Source: Streptomyces genisteinicus
Lineage (GTDB): Bacteria; Actinomycetota; Actinomycetes; Streptomycetales; Streptomycetaceae
Assembly (NCBI RefSeq): GCF_014489615.1
Contig: NZ_CP060825.1
Coordinates: 3,077,501-3,141,500 of the forward strand
Direction: 5' to 3'
DNA length: 64,000 bases
Both the position numbers and the translations under genes were made by a program. The notes beneath the pieces are model-generated. The model worked only from the letters and a program-made list of their open reading frames with translations. It did not search any database and had not been told where the DNA came from. Positions 36,018 through 47,536 of the stretch are shown in pieces. Each line of letters opens with the position of its first letter. The stretch's first letter is position 1.

Positions 36018-38963
36018 TCAGCGCCCCGGCTCCCCGCCGTCGCGCCGGTCCAGCGCCTCCGCCAGGACCTCCGCCAGATGGCGGGCCCGGTGGCCGCCGA
36101 GGTCGTGGAGCTGGGTGCGGCAGGAGAAGCCGTCCGCGAGGAGTTCGGCGCCCTCGGGGGCCTCGCGGACGGCGGGCAGCAGCCGGTCCTCGGCGCAGGC
36201 GACGGACACCTCGTAATGGCCCCTCTCGAAACCGAAGTTCCCCGCGAGGCCGCAGCAGCCGCCGCTGAGCGTGCCGGTGAGACCGGCGGCGTCGCGCAGA
36301 GCGCGCTCGGCGGCGTCGCCGAGGACCGCGTGCTGGTGGCAGTGGGTCTGCCCCGCGACGGGCCGGTCCAGGCGCGGCGGCGTCCAGTCGGGGGCGCGTT
36401 CCGCCAGGGTCTGGGCGAAGGTGCGGACGGCGGACGCGAGGCGGGCGGCCCGGGGGTCGTCGCCGAGCAGTTCCGGCAGGTCGGTGCGGAGCGCGGCGGC
36501 GCAGCTCGGTTCGAGGACGGTGACGGGGGCGTCCAGGTCGAGCAGGGGTTCGACGGTGTCGAGGGTGCGGCGCATCACGGCACGGGCGCGGTCGAGCTGG
36601 CCGGTGGAGACGTAGGTCAGCCCGCAGCACACCCGGCCGGGCGGCAGGACCGCCTCGACGCCGGCGTCGTCCAGGACGCGCAGCGCCGCCGTGCCGACCG
36701 CCGGCGCCAGGCGGTCGGTGAACGTGTCCGGCCACAGCACCGTGAACCGGCCCGGGGCGAGCACCCGGGTCCGGCCGCGCGTCCGCTCCCGGGCCAGTGC
36801 GGTGAACGTGCGCCGGGCGAGGCGCGGGAGGTCGCGCTCGGGAGCGATGCCCGCCAGCCGTTTGACGAGGGCGGCGAACGGGGGCACCCCGGTCAGCGCG
36901 TCGGCGAGCGGGACGACGGGACCGGCCAGTCGCAGCCACTGCGGCAGCCGCCCCATCGAGTAGTGGGCGGCGGGCCTGCGGCGTCCCGCGTAGTGGTGGT
37001 GGAGGAACTCCGCCTTGTAGGTGGCCATGTCGACGCCCACGGGGCAGTCGGTGCGGCAGCCCTTGCAGGAGAGGCACAGGTCGAGGGCGTCGCGCACCTC
37101 GGTGGAGCGCCACCCTCCGGTGACCACCTCGCCGGCGAGCATCTCGTGCAGCAGCCGGGCCCTGCCGCGGGTGGAGTGCCGCTCCTCTCCCGTGGCGCGG
37201 TACGAGGGGCACATGACCGCCGGGCCGGTCGCCGGGGCCGTGGTGCGGCACGCGGCGACGCCGACGCAGCGCCGGACGGCGCGGCCGAAGTCGCCCGCGT
37301 CGTCCGGGTAGCCGAAGGCGACGTCGACCGGGCGGGCCGGCAGGACCTCGAACCGCAGGTTCTCGTCGAGCCGGGTGGGCCGGGCGAGGATGCCGGGGTT
37401 GAGTCCGCCGTCCGGGTCCCACAGGTCCTTGAAGGCGCCGAAGAGGCCGACCAGTTCGTCGCCGTACATCTTCGGCAGCAGCTCGGCCCGTGCCTGTCCG
37501 TCGCCGTGCTCGCCCGAGAGCGAGCCGCCGTGGGCGACGACGAGGGCGGCCGTGTCCTCGGAGAACTCGCGGAAGAGGGCGACGCCCCGCGGTGACACGA
37601 GGTCGAAGTCGATCCGCACGTGGATGCAGCCGTCCCCGAAGTGGCCGTACGGGGTGCCGCGCAGCCCGTAGCGGGCGAGCAGGGCCCGGAAGTCGCGCAG
37701 ATAGGCGCCGAGCCGTGCGGGCGGCACGGCGCAGTCCTCCCAGCCGGGCCACGCCTCGGCCCCGTCGAGCATCCGGGTCGCGGTGCCCGCGGCCTGCTCG
37801 CGGATGCGCCACAGGGTCCGCTGCGCGGCCGGATCGCCGACGACGGCGGTGTCCAGCGCGTCCGCCGCGCGCGCCAGTGCCGCCGCCGCGGCATGCGCCT
37901 CGGCCGGGCTCGCCCCGCCCGTCTCGGCGAACAGCCAGGCCCCGCCGCGGGGCAGGCCGGACCGGGCGGACGGTTCGCGGACCAGGTCCTCGGCCATGCC
38001 CTCGACGGTCAGCGGCCCGTACGGGAGCAGGCCGGGGGCCGCGTCGGCGGCGGCGCTCTCGTCGGTGTAGCCGAGGACGGCGAGGGCGCGGTGCGGGGGC
38101 GAGGGGACCAGCCGTACGGTCGCCTCGGTCAGCACGGCCAGGGTGCCCTCGCTGCCGCAGTACGCGCGGGCCACGTCGGCGCCGCGTTCCGGCAGCAGGG
38201 CGTCGAGCGCGTAGCCGGAGATGCGGCGGGGCAGGCCGGGCGGGTAGGCGGTGCGCAGGGCGGCGAGGTGGGCGCGGGTGAACTCGGGCAGGCCCCGGGG
38301 CGCGCCGGCACCGCCGGGGCCGAGGCGCAGCCGGCGGCCGTCGTAGGTGACGACGTCGAGGCCGTGGACGTTGTCGGCGGTGGTGCCCCAGGCCACCGAG
38401 TGGGAGCCGCAGGCGTTGTTGCCGATCATGCCGCCGAGGGTGCAGCGGCTGTGCGTGGACGGGTCGGGGCCGAAGGTGAGTCCGTGGACGGCCGCGACGT
38501 CCCGCAGCCGGTCGAGGACGACTCCGGGGCCGACGACGGCGGTCCGTGCTTCGGGGTCCAGCCGGACGACGTCCCGCATGTGGCGGGTGAGGTCGAGGAC
38601 CACGCCGGTACCGGTGGCCTGGCCGGCGATCGAGGTGCCGCCGCCCCGGGGCACGACGGGCACGCCCGCGTCCCGGCAGACGGCGAGGGCGGCCGCGACG
38701 TCGTCGGCGTCGCGCGGGGCGACGACTCCGGCCGGGACGCGGCGGTAGTTGGAGGCGTCCATGGTCACCAGGGCGCGGGCCGCGGCGGAGAAGTCGACCT
38801 CGCCGCGGACGGCTGCGGTGAGCGCGTGCGCCAGTTCGCCCGTATCCCCTGGGTGTCGATCTCCGCCCGGGCCCGCGACCGGACCCGCCGTGCCCGCGGG
38901 CCGCCGCCGGCCGTGCCGGCCGGACGCCCGTTTCCGCTCCTGCTCGTGGTCCTCGTGCGCCAT
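36018..38963 (-). CDS. FAD-linked dehydrogenase with Fe-S and CCG domains (D-lactate/2-hydroxyacid type)
   Basis: The 981-residue fusion has an FAD_binding_4 domain (VPRGGGTSIAGQATG; GGMIGNNACGSHS) and an FAD-oxidase C domain (YGHFGDGCIHVRIDFD, SGEHGDGQARAELL). A ferredoxin-like region carries CVGVAACR...MCPSY and CLSCKGCRTDCPVG. Two CCG domains follow (VCCGLTYVSTG and GGCCGLAGNFGFE). This is the YdiJ/DLD-type arrangement that oxidises D-lactate or D-2-hydroxyglutarate at the membrane. The start ATG 38963 (MAHEDHEQERKRAS) follows non-coding-looking sequence. The substrate is not certain. Confidence 0.9.
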   Translation of the reverse strand: MAHEDHEQERKRASGRHGRRRPAGTAGPVAGPGGDRHPGDTGELAHALTAAVRGEVDFSAAARALVTMDASNYRRVPAGVVAPRDADDVAAALAVCRDAGVPVVPRGGGTSIAGQATGTGVVLDLTRHMRDVVRLDPEARTAVVGPGVVLDRLRDVAAVHGLTFGPDPSTHSRCTLGGMIGNNACGSHSVAWGTTADNVHGLDVVTYDGRRLRLGPGGAGAPRGLPEFTRAHLAALRTAYPPGLPRRISGYALDALLPERGADVARAYCGSEGTLAVLTEATVRLVPSPPHRALAVLGYTDESAAADAAPGLLPYGPLTVEGMAEDLVREPSARSGLPRGGAWLFAETGGASPAEAHAAAAALARAADALDTAVVGDPAAQRTLWRIREQAAGTATRMLDGAEAWPGWEDCAVPPARLGAYLRDFRALLARYGLRGTPYGHFGDGCIHVRIDFDLVSPRGVALFREFSEDTAALVVAHGGSLSGEHGDGQARAELLPKMYGDELVGLFGAFKDLWDPDGGLNPGILARPTRLDENLRFEVLPARPVDVAFGYPDDAGDFGRAVRRCVGVAACRTTAPATGPAVMCPSYRATGEERHSTRGRARLLHEMLAGEVVTGGWRSTEVRDALDLCLSCKGCRTDCPVGVDMATYKAEFLHHHYAGRRRPAAHYSMGRLPQWLRLAGPVVPLADALTGVPPFAALVKRLAGIAPERDLPRLARRTFTALARERTRGRTRVLAPGRFTVLWPDTFTDRLAPAVGTAALRVLDDAGVEAVLPPGRVCCGLTYVSTGQLDRARAVMRRTLDTVEPLLDLDAPVTVLEPSCAAALRTDLPELLGDDPRAARLASAVRTFAQTLAERAPDWTPPRLDRPVAGQTHCHQHAVLGDAAERALRDAAGLTGTLSGGCCGLAGNFGFERGHYEVSVACAEDRLLPAVREAPEGAELLADGFSCRTQLHDLGGHRARHLAEVLAEALDRRDGGEPGR

Positions 38964-39177
38964 GTCTCCCAGGATGGCCCGCCCTACCGTCCGGTACACG
39001 TGCGGAAAGCGGGTCGGTTGCGAACGTTGTGGGCAGAAGAGTGAGCCGGGACTGTCGGGGCCCTTGCCCAACTGATCGTCAACTCTCCTATAGTGACCAC
39101 GGATTGACCTGAAACGTGATCAGAGACCAGCGGCTTCGGCTGCGCCCCTCGCACCCGCGGAAGGCATCGCCCGATGA

Positions 39178-40992
<1,815 letters not shown>

Positions 40993-41010
40993 CACCTCCG
41001 TCGCATCCAC

Positions 41011-41050
41011 CCCGCGGGGCGCCGGCCGGTCACGGCCGGCGCCCCGCGGG
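41011..41050. terminator. 17-bp perfect bidirectional terminator
   Basis: cccgcggggcgccggcc (41011-41027) pairs exactly with ggccggcgccccgcggg (41034-41050) across a six-base loop, between convergent serC and the ABC permease gene. Confidence 0.85.
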
Positions 41051-41094
41051 CGTCCCCCGCCCGACGGTGCGGGCGGCCGCTTCCCCCGGGGGTG

Positions 41095-41928
41095 TCAGCG
41101 GCTGAGGCGCTGGAAGCGGCGGATCGCGAGGGGTGCGAAGACGGCCGTGATCACGAGCGGCCACACCACCGCCATGAGCAGGGCGTTCTCCTGGATCCAG
41201 CTGCCGTCGCCCGCCACGGGGTTGCCGAAGAGCTCGCGGGCGGCCGCCGCCGTCGAGGAGATCGGGTTCCACGCGGCGATCACGCCCAGCCAGTCAGGCA
41301 TGGTCGACGGCGGCACGAAGACGCTGGAGATCATCGTGAGCGGGAACGCCACCGCGTACAGCCCGCCGGCGGCCTCCTGGTTGGGGACGACCAGGCCCAG
41401 CACGATGCCCACCCAGATCAGGCAGAAGCGCAGGAGCAGCAGCAGTCCGAAGGCGCCCAGGGAGGCGGCGAGGCCGGAGTCGGCGCGCCAGCCCATGGCG
41501 AGGGCCGTCGCGGCGAGGATGGCGAGTTCGGCGCAGGCGACGATCAGGTCGTTGACGCCCCGGCCGGTGACGACGGCGGAGGGGGCCATCGGCATCGAAC
41601 GGAAGCGGTCGACGACACCCTTGGTCACGTCGGCGACGACCGCGATCGCGGTGTTCATGAAGCCGAAGGCCATGGTCATGGCGAACATGCCGGGCATCAG
41701 GAAGTCGCGGACGCTGCCGCCGTCGGGCGACTTCATCGCGCCGCCGAAGACGTAGCCGTACAGCAGCACGGAGACGATCGGGAAGCCGAGCTGCCAGGCG
41801 ATCAGCACGGGTTGGCGCTGGTAGTGGGTGAGACCGCGGCGGACGACGTTCCAGCAGTCGGCGACGGCCCAGTAGGCGCGGCCGTGGGTGTCCGCGGGCA
41901 TCAGGTCCACGGTGCCGGGGGCGCTCAT
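41095..41928 (-). CDS. ABC-2 type permease (DrrB-like)
   Basis: The 277-residue permease has six helices and the DrrB-type segments [20 protein letters not shown] and [20 protein letters not shown]. It is coupled to the ATPase gene by an ATGA overlap (start 41928, stop 41925). With the ATPase it should form an exporter for a drug or hydrophobic compound. Confidence 0.9.
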   Translation of the reverse strand: MSAPGTVDLMPADTHGRAYWAVADCWNVVRRGLTHYQRQPVLIAWQLGFPIVSVLLYGYVFGGAMKSPDGGSVRDFLMPGMFAMTMAFGFMNTAIAVVADVTKGVVDRFRSMPMAPSAVVTGRGVNDLIVACAELAILAATALAMGWRADSGLAASLGAFGLLLLLRFCLIWVGIVLGLVVPNQEAAGGLYAVAFPLTMISSVFVPPSTMPDWLGVIAAWNPISSTAAAARELFGNPVAGDGSWIQENALLMAVVWPLVITAVFAPLAIRRFQRLSR

Positions 41929-42917
41929 GCCAGGGCCTCCGCCGGCTCGGGGCGCACCTCGGGGCGGGGGTCCCGGTCCGCGGCGTGGCCGGTCAGCCGG
42001 AGGAACACGTCGTCGAGGCTGGGTCTGCGCAGTCCGATGTCCTCCACCGGGATCCCTTCGTCCTGGAGTGTGCGGGCCACCTCGGTCAGGGCGGCGACCC
42101 GGTCGGTGACGGGTGCGTGGACGCGGCGTCCGGTCTCGTCCACGACCGGTTCGGCGGAGGCGGCGCGGGCCACGGTCCGGGCGACGGCCGCGAGGTCGGC
42201 GGTGTCGCGGGCCACCACCTCGACACGGTCGCCGCCGATGCGGTCCTTCAGCCCGTCGGGGGTGTCGTCGGCGATGGCCCGGCCGCGGTCGATGACGGTG
42301 ATGCGGGAGGCCAGTTTGTCGGCCTCCTCCAGGTACTGGGTGGTGAGCAGGACGGTGGTGCCCCCGGCGACGAGGCGGCGCACCGCGTCCCACACCTCGC
42401 CGCGGGAACGCGGGTCCAGTCCGGTGGTCGGCTCGTCGAGGAAGAGCACCTGGGGCGCGAGGATCATGGAGGAGGCGAGGTCCAGCCTGCGGCGCATGCC
42501 GCCGCTGTAGGTGCCGACGCCCTTGTCCCCCGCCTCGACCAGGTCGAACCGCTCCAGCAGCTCGGTCGCCCGCAGCCGTGCCCGACGGCCCCCGAGATGG
42601 AAGAGGCGCCCGAACATCTCCAGGTTCTGCCGGCCGGTCAGGATCTCGTCGACCGCCGCGTACTGGCCGGCGAGGCCGATCCGGGCCCGGACACCGCGGG
42701 GATCGCGGCGCACGTCCAGGCCGGCGACCCTCGCATAGCCGGCGTCGAAGCGGAGCAGCGTGGCGAGGACCCGCACCGCGGTGGTCTTGCCGGCGCCGTT
42801 CGGCCCCAGGAGGCCGTGCACGGTGCCCTGGCGGACGACCAGGTCGAAGCCGTCGAGCGCGTGCTTGTCCCCGTACCTCTTCTCGATGCCCTCGGCCACT
42901 ACGGCGTGTTCCTCCAC
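41925..42917 (-). CDS. ABC transporter ATPase (DrrA-like)
   Basis: The 330-residue protein has Walker [10 protein letters not shown] (38-46), signature [12 protein letters not shown], Walker [14 protein letters not shown], and the long DrrA-type C-terminal domain ([15 protein letters not shown]). GTG 42917 is preferred for GGAGGGG just upstream. Divergent TetR and two operator-like sites in the promoter indicate ligand-induced drug export. Confidence 0.92.
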   Translation of the reverse strand: MEEHAVVAEGIEKRYGDKHALDGFDLVVRQGTVHGLLGPNGAGKTTAVRVLATLLRFDAGYARVAGLDVRRDPRGVRARIGLAGQYAAVDEILTGRQNLEMFGRLFHLGGRRARLRATELLERFDLVEAGDKGVGTYSGGMRRRLDLASSMILAPQVLFLDEPTTGLDPRSRGEVWDAVRRLVAGGTTVLLTTQYLEEADKLASRITVIDRGRAIADDTPDGLKDRIGGDRVEVVARDTADLAAVARTVARAASAEPVVDETGRRVHAPVTDRVAALTEVARTLQDEGIPVEDIGLRRPSLDDVFLRLTGHAADRDPRPEVRPEPAEALA

Positions 42918-42946
42918 AGCCCCTCCAGCGTTCCAGAACGTCAATT

Positions 42947-42982
42947 GAGTACACCGTACCCACTAGAGAGTACACCGTACTC
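42947..42982. promoter_or_regulatory. Twin TetR operator sites
   Basis: gagtacaccgtactc (42968-42982) is a 6-bp inverted repeat around ACC. gagtacaccgtaccc (42947-42961) is the same with one change. The centres are 21 bp apart, two helical turns, and both lie between the divergent ABC and TetR genes. Confidence 0.75.
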
Positions 42983-43012
42983 AGTTTTGGTCCACAGGAT
43001 TAAAGTGAGTGC

Positions 43013-43777
43013 ATGACGACGACCGAAACGAGCGGCAGCGGCGACGTCTCGCGCAGCCTCGAACTCCTCTGGGGTACCGGCGAGCGCCCCTCGCGCGGCC
43101 CCAAGCCGGCGCTCTCCCTCGACCGGATCGTGACGTCGGCGATCCGTGTCGCGGACGCGGAGGGCCTGCCCGCCGTGTCGATGCGGCGGCTCTCGACGGA
43201 GCTGGGCACCGGCACCATGTCGCTCTACCGGTACGTCCCCGGAAAGGCCGAGCTGCTCGACCTGATGCTCGACCGCGTCATCGGCGAACCCCTGGAGGGC
43301 GAGATCGCCCCGACCCCTCCCGAGGCATGGCCCGACGCCGTACGCGGGATGGCGGCCGCCCATCTCGCGCTCTACCGTGCGCACCCCTGGCTGCTGAAGG
43401 TCAACCAGTCGCGGACCGTCCTCGGCCCGAGTGCCGTGCGCGGCCTCGACGCCTCACTCTTCGCCCTGCGGGGCATGGGACTGAGCGACCCGGAGACGAT
43501 CTCGGTCGTCATCGCCGTGCAGAGCTTCACGTCGGGCATCGCCCGCATGGAACTGGAGTCGGCCGAAGCCGCCCAGCAGACGGGGCAGTCCGAGGAGGAG
43601 TTCTGGCGCAGGCAGGAGCCCTATCTGTCGAAGGCGATGCTCAGCGGCGAGTACCCGTCCCTGGCGGAGCTCTCGGAGGACGCGTTCAGCTCGGAGTTCG
43701 ACCACTTCGCCTTCGGAGTGGAGCGGCTGATCGGGGGCTTCCGGGCTCTGGTGGCGGAACGCGCCGGGACTGCCTGA
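43013..43777 (+). CDS. TetR-family regulator of the DrrAB-like exporter
   Basis: The 254-residue protein has an N-terminal HTH (SLDRIVTSAIRVADAEGLPA; recognition RLSTELGTGTMSLYRYVPGK) and a TetR_C-type drug-binding domain. It is divergent from the exporter operon and should bind the twin sites at 42947-42982, repressing exporter and itself. ATG 43013 has only a weak purine-rich AAAGTGAG upstream. Confidence 0.88.
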   Translation: MTTTETSGSGDVSRSLELLWGTGERPSRGPKPALSLDRIVTSAIRVADAEGLPAVSMRRLSTELGTGTMSLYRYVPGKAELLDLMLDRVIGEPLEGEIAPTPPEAWPDAVRGMAAAHLALYRAHPWLLKVNQSRTVLGPSAVRGLDASLFALRGMGLSDPETISVVIAVQSFTSGIARMELESAEAAQQTGQSEEEFWRRQEPYLSKAMLSGEYPSLAELSEDAFSSEFDHFAFGVERLIGGFRALVAERAGTA

Positions 43778-43883
43778 GCACGGGCGCCGGCCCCTGCGTC
43801 GGGGGACCGAGGCCGGGACCGGCGCCGGGACCGGAGACCGGCAGCCGGCACGGACCGGCCGGCCGTCTCCCGGAGCGGCCGGG

Positions 43884-44876
43884 TCAGGCCCCGCGGCGCC
43901 GCCGCAGGGCGAACACCAGCAGCGCACCGCCGCCGAGCACCAGCAGCCCGTACGTCGTGACGCGCCCCTCGCCGCCGCCGTCCGCGGCATCGCCTCCTCC
44001 GCCGCCGCCCGGGCCGGAGCCCGCGTCGCCGCCGCCCGCCCCCTCGCGCCCGTCCTCCCGGGGGGCGACCTCCACCCGCACGACCTCGCTCCGCTCCCCC
44101 TCCGTGCCGAACAGGAGCGCCGTGCCGTCAGGTGTGTACGTCACCGACTCCGACTGCCCCTGGATCGGCGCCCGGACCCTGTGGTCGGCGCCCAGCCGGC
44201 CGTTCTCCCAGGCGTAGGCCCGGGCGCTGAAGTACGAACGCAGCGTCAGTTCCCTGCCGTCGGGGGAGAAGGCGCCGTCCGTCACCCACGGCACCTCGCC
44301 GATCCGCCGGAAGACGTTGGTGGCCTTGGCGTTCAGCTTCTCGGGGCCTTCGTAGAGACCGCCGCCGTCCTCGTTCTTCGAGGCGATGTAGACGCGGCCC
44401 GTCACCGGATGCACCATCAGCGCCTCGGCGTTGCGGGGGCCGTCGGCGTACTCGACGTCGAACTGGGTGGCGTCGACCGTCTGGTCGCGCAGCCGCTCCG
44501 GCTCGGGGAAGCGGTAGATCCACACGTGGTCCCAGCCGCCGTCGAGGTTGTCGCCGATGTCGCCCACGTAGACGTGCCCGTCGGCGCCGACGGAGACCGC
44601 CTCCATGTCCCGCGGGGTGCCGACCCCGCGCAGGGTGATCGTCGCGACGGTCTCGCCCGTCGCCGAGTCGACGGCGAACACCCGTGGCGCGTCCTGGTCG
44701 TTGTGCGTCCAGTAGATCCCCGGGTGGGCCCGGCTGGCGGCGAGGCCGCTGGACTCGGTGATCCGCGGGTCCTCCAGGGTGAACCCGGAGCCGTCGTCGG
44801 CCGCCGCGGGCGCGGCGGGCGCGGAGACGAGCAGGACGGCGGCGGCGAGGCCGGCGAGGCTGTGGAGCGGGCGCAT
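43884..44876 (-). CDS. Secreted, membrane-anchored beta-propeller protein
   Basis: The 330-residue protein has a Sec signal peptide (cleavage near AAA-DD, residue 27) and a propeller (DGHVYVGDIGDNLDGGWDHV, VHPVTGRVYIASKNEDGGGL). A Gly/Asp-rich linker precedes one C-terminal helix followed by RRRRGA. It would face outward, held by the C-terminal anchor. It lacks an LPXTG motif. The function is unknown; SMP/WD40-like folds bind ligands or lactones. Confidence 0.75.
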   Translation of the reverse strand: MRPLHSLAGLAAAVLLVSAPAAPAAADDGSGFTLEDPRITESSGLAASRAHPGIYWTHNDQDAPRVFAVDSATGETVATITLRGVGTPRDMEAVSVGADGHVYVGDIGDNLDGGWDHVWIYRFPEPERLRDQTVDATQFDVEYADGPRNAEALMVHPVTGRVYIASKNEDGGGLYEGPEKLNAKATNVFRRIGEVPWVTDGAFSPDGRELTLRSYFSARAYAWENGRLGADHRVRAPIQGQSESVTYTPDGTALLFGTEGERSEVVRVEVAPREDGREGAGGGDAGSGPGGGGGGDAADGGGEGRVTTYGLLVLGGGALLVFALRRRRGA

Positions 44877-44897
44877 GCCCCCAGCCTGCCATCCCGC

Positions 44898-45737
44898 TCA
44901 GGGGCGCACGGCGGTGACCAGCCACGAGGCGCTGCGCAGGAGCACTCCGCCAGGGCTCTCGGCGGGACGCAGCAGGTCGGCGAGGGTCTGCCGGGCGCGT
45001 ATGCCCTCGGCCTCACCGATCAGGCTCAGGCGGTGCCGGGCCGGGCCCGTGTCCATGAGGAAGCCTGCCGCGTCCTCGGCGTCGCGCCCCCACCGGCCGG
45101 CCGCTTCGACGCGGGCGAGTGCGACCTGGGCGAATCCCGCGCCGGCGAGCACCTCCCGGACGTGGACCGGGTCGGCGAGGGAGAACATGCCGGGCTCCCC
45201 CGCGGCGCCGAATCCGCCCAGCGACAGCTCGGGGCCGAGGCCGCCGAGCGCCCGGAGCCATTCGTTGTCGGTGCCGTGGGCGGCGACCACGAAGGCGGCC
45301 CGGCCGCCGGGGCGCAGAGCGCCGAGGATGTTGGCGAAGGCGGCCACCGGATCGGCGAAGAACATCACCCCGTAGCGGCTGATCACCGCGTCGAAGTCCC
45401 GCCCGGCGAGCGGGTGCACCTGTGCGTCGCCGTGCTCGAAGGTGGTGTGGTCGAGGTGCTCCGCCCGTGCGGACGCACGGGCCCGCTCCAGCATCGGACC
45501 GGACAGGTCCACTCCGGTGACCCGCCCGTCCAGCGCCCGGCGGGCCGCGGCACGGGTGGTCGCCCCGGCGCCGCAGCCGATGTCGAGGACGGCGTCACCG
45601 GCACGGATCCGCGCGGCATCCAGCAGCGGGGCGGTGAAGCCCGCGTTGATCTCGTCCCAGCGGTCCTGCTGACGCGCCCAGTGCGTGCCCTCGTAGCCGT
45701 TCCACGCCTGCGCCTGTTCGGTGTTGACGATGTGCAC
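44898..45737 (-). CDS. Class I SAM-dependent methyltransferase
   Basis: The 279-residue enzyme has motif I AVLDIGCGAGATTRAA and acidic strand-2 end RVTGVDLSGPMLERA, then FDAVISRYGVMFFADP. The N-terminus (NTEQAQAWNGYEGTHW) is typical of UbiE-like small-molecule methyltransferases. GTG 45737 has GGAGGGAA upstream. It is divergent from and probably repressed by the adjacent TetR. Confidence 0.85.
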   Translation of the reverse strand: MHIVNTEQAQAWNGYEGTHWARQQDRWDEINAGFTAPLLDAARIRAGDAVLDIGCGAGATTRAAARRALDGRVTGVDLSGPMLERARASARAEHLDHTTFEHGDAQVHPLAGRDFDAVISRYGVMFFADPVAAFANILGALRPGGRAAFVVAAHGTDNEWLRALGGLGPELSLGGFGAAGEPGMFSLADPVHVREVLAGAGFAQVALARVEAAGRWGRDAEDAAGFLMDTGPARHRLSLIGEAEGIRARQTLADLLRPAESPGGVLLRSASWLVTAVRP

Positions 45738-45752
45738 GGGACTTCCCTCCGT

Positions 45753-45813
45753 CTAGTATGGGCGTGCGCCCAAACAGCGTGGTTCACACAGTATGGGCGA
45801 GCGCCCATACTGT
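45753..45813. promoter_or_regulatory. Twin palindromic operators between methyltransferase and TetR
   Basis: Site two has 12-bp perfect arms, acagtatgggcg (45788-45799) and cgcccatactgt (45802-45813). Site one (45753-45778) is an imperfect copy sharing agtatgggcg. The centres are 35 bp apart. Both contain AGTAT, so binding would cover -10-like elements. Confidence 0.75.
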
Positions 45814-45841
45814 CGACCCCCTTGTCAACGAAAGGCCCCTG

Positions 45842-46429
45842 ATGTCACCCCGTGGAGTGGCCGTACCCAACGTCCGCCAGCTGCTCTTCGCCGCCGCCGA
45901 GCGCGTCGTGGCGAAGGGCGGCCCGGGCGCGCTGACCAGCCGCGCGGTCACCGACGAGGCGGGATGCTCCAAGGGGCTGCTGCACGCCCATTTCGCCGGA
46001 GGACTCGACGAGTTCGTGGCCGAGCTCGTGCTCGACCGCTTCGCCCGCGCCTCGGCGCTCGCGGCGGAACTGCCCTCCCGGGCCGGGCAGGACACGGTCG
46101 CCGGCAACCTCACGGAGGTGACCTCGGCGCTGCTCGCCTCCGGCGGCCCCGCGTTGTCCGCGCTCGTCGTCACCCGGCCCGGAGCGACCGAGCGCTTCCG
46201 TGCGGCGATGACCGGGGGCGCCTCCGGCTTCACCGCCATCGAGGACGCGATCGCCGCCTACCTGCGCGCCGAACAGCCGCTGGGCCGCGTCCCCGACGCC
46301 CTGGACGCCCGGTCCACCGCGCTCGCCCTCGTGGCGACCGCCCACCACCTGCTGATGACCTCCGACCCGGGCACGCCGGACGCGACGGCCCAGATGGAGC
46401 GCCTGGTGACCACGCTGACGCGCGCCTGA
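45842..46429 (+). CDS. TetR-family regulator
   Basis: The 195-residue protein has a TetR HTH (VRQLLFAAAERVVAKGGPGA; recognition AGCSKGLLHAHFAGGLDEF) and a helical ligand domain. ATG 45842 is preferred; an in-frame start at 45758 would translate through the operator. It should repress the divergent methyltransferase and itself through the sites at 45753-45813. Confidence 0.85.
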   Translation: MSPRGVAVPNVRQLLFAAAERVVAKGGPGALTSRAVTDEAGCSKGLLHAHFAGGLDEFVAELVLDRFARASALAAELPSRAGQDTVAGNLTEVTSALLASGGPALSALVVTRPGATERFRAAMTGGASGFTAIEDAIAAYLRAEQPLGRVPDALDARSTALALVATAHHLLMTSDPGTPDATAQMERLVTTLTRA

Positions 46430-46683
46430 ACCCGGTGCGCGCACGTGCGTCGCGTCCACCGCACGTACGCCGGCGCGCGCCGTCCGGGCGTCGCGTCCAC
46501 CGTCCGGCGACCCCACCCGGGAGCGGTGAGCCCCGGGGCGGTGAGCGCCCGGGGGCCCCGGCGGCGGTGAAGGTCCGCGGCCGCCGGGGCGGCCCGGTCC
46601 GCCTCGCCGGCGCGGGCGTCGTGTCCAGCCTCACATCGACGATCACTGCCGGGTTACCGGCGGGTTCGGAGATGATGACGCCC

Positions 46684-47367
46684 ATGCGCTTCATGTTCGT
46701 CGGCGACTCCATGACCATCGGACGGGCCGGCGACTACAGCTGGCGCTACCGGATGTGGCAGCACCTCTCGGCAACGGGCGAGCCCTTCGCGATCGTCGGA
46801 CCGCGTCACACCCTGTACGACTCCGAGGCCGGCGCACCCGTCTCCACGCACTACGCCGATCCCGCGTTCCCCGCCGACGCCCGCCGCCACCTCGCGGGCT
46901 GGGGCGAGGGCTGGCTCCACATGGCGCCTGTCATCGGCGACGCGGTCGCCGATCACCGCCCGGACGTCCTGCTGGTCTCGCTCGGCCTGATCGACCTCGG
47001 CTTCTACACGGACAGCACCCAGACCGCGGCCAACGTGCGCGCGTTCGTCCGGGGCGCGCGGGCGGCCAATCCGCGCGTGCGGATGGTCCTGCTCCCGGTG
47101 ATCCCCAACATACGGGCCGAGTCGGACGCCCCGTTCGCCGCCGAGTGCGCCCGGTTCAACTCCCTGCTCGCCGAGGCGGTCGCGGACCTGGACACCCTGG
47201 CGTCACCGCTGCTCCTCGCCCCGCGGCCGGCCTCGTACGACATCCACACGGACACCTACGACGGCACCCACCCCGGCCCCACGGGCGAGATCAAACTGGC
47301 GGGCACCTTCGCCGACACCATGCACCGGGCGTGGGCGCTGGGCCGCGCCTGGGACGTCGCCGCCTGA
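46684..47367 (+). CDS. SGNH/GDSL hydrolase
   Basis: The 227-residue protein has block I FVGDSMT (Ser9), block V DGTHPG (Asp193, His196), and a block III GLID in place of GxND, so the oxyanion Asn is replaced by Ile. No signal peptide is seen; it is probably cytoplasmic. In-frame ATGs at 46672 and 46675 are alternatives with a GGAG close by. The substrate is unknown; acetyl- or acyl-esterase is plausible. Confidence 0.75.
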   Translation: MRFMFVGDSMTIGRAGDYSWRYRMWQHLSATGEPFAIVGPRHTLYDSEAGAPVSTHYADPAFPADARRHLAGWGEGWLHMAPVIGDAVADHRPDVLLVSLGLIDLGFYTDSTQTAANVRAFVRGARAANPRVRMVLLPVIPNIRAESDAPFAAECARFNSLLAEAVADLDTLASPLLLAPRPASYDIHTDTYDGTHPGPTGEIKLAGTFADTMHRAWALGRAWDVAA

Positions 47368-47389
47368 CCGTCCCGGGCCAGGAGGCGGG

Positions 47390-47443
47390 GCCGGCACGGA
47401 ACGTCCGGCCGGCACGGAACGTCCGGCCGACACGGAACTTCCG
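47390..47443. repeat. 18-bp tandem repeat, three copies
   Basis: gccggcacggaacgtccg at 47390-47407 and 47408-47425 is identical; a third copy (47426-47443) has two changes. It lies just past the SGNH gene in a 169-bp non-coding gap. Confidence 0.8.
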
Positions 47444-47536
47444 TCCGGCCGGGCCCGTGGGACGCCGGGGCGGGCGACCGTGTGCAAGGGGGCCGCGGCG
47501 CCCCGGGCGGGGCAGCCGCAGAGGCCGCGGGGCGGC

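Noticed and set aside
46672-46680. ATG 46672 or 46675 as the SGNH hydrolase start
   Set aside because: They are possible, but the GGAG is too close to 46672; ATG 46684 starts directly at the conserved first strand. Kept only as alternatives.
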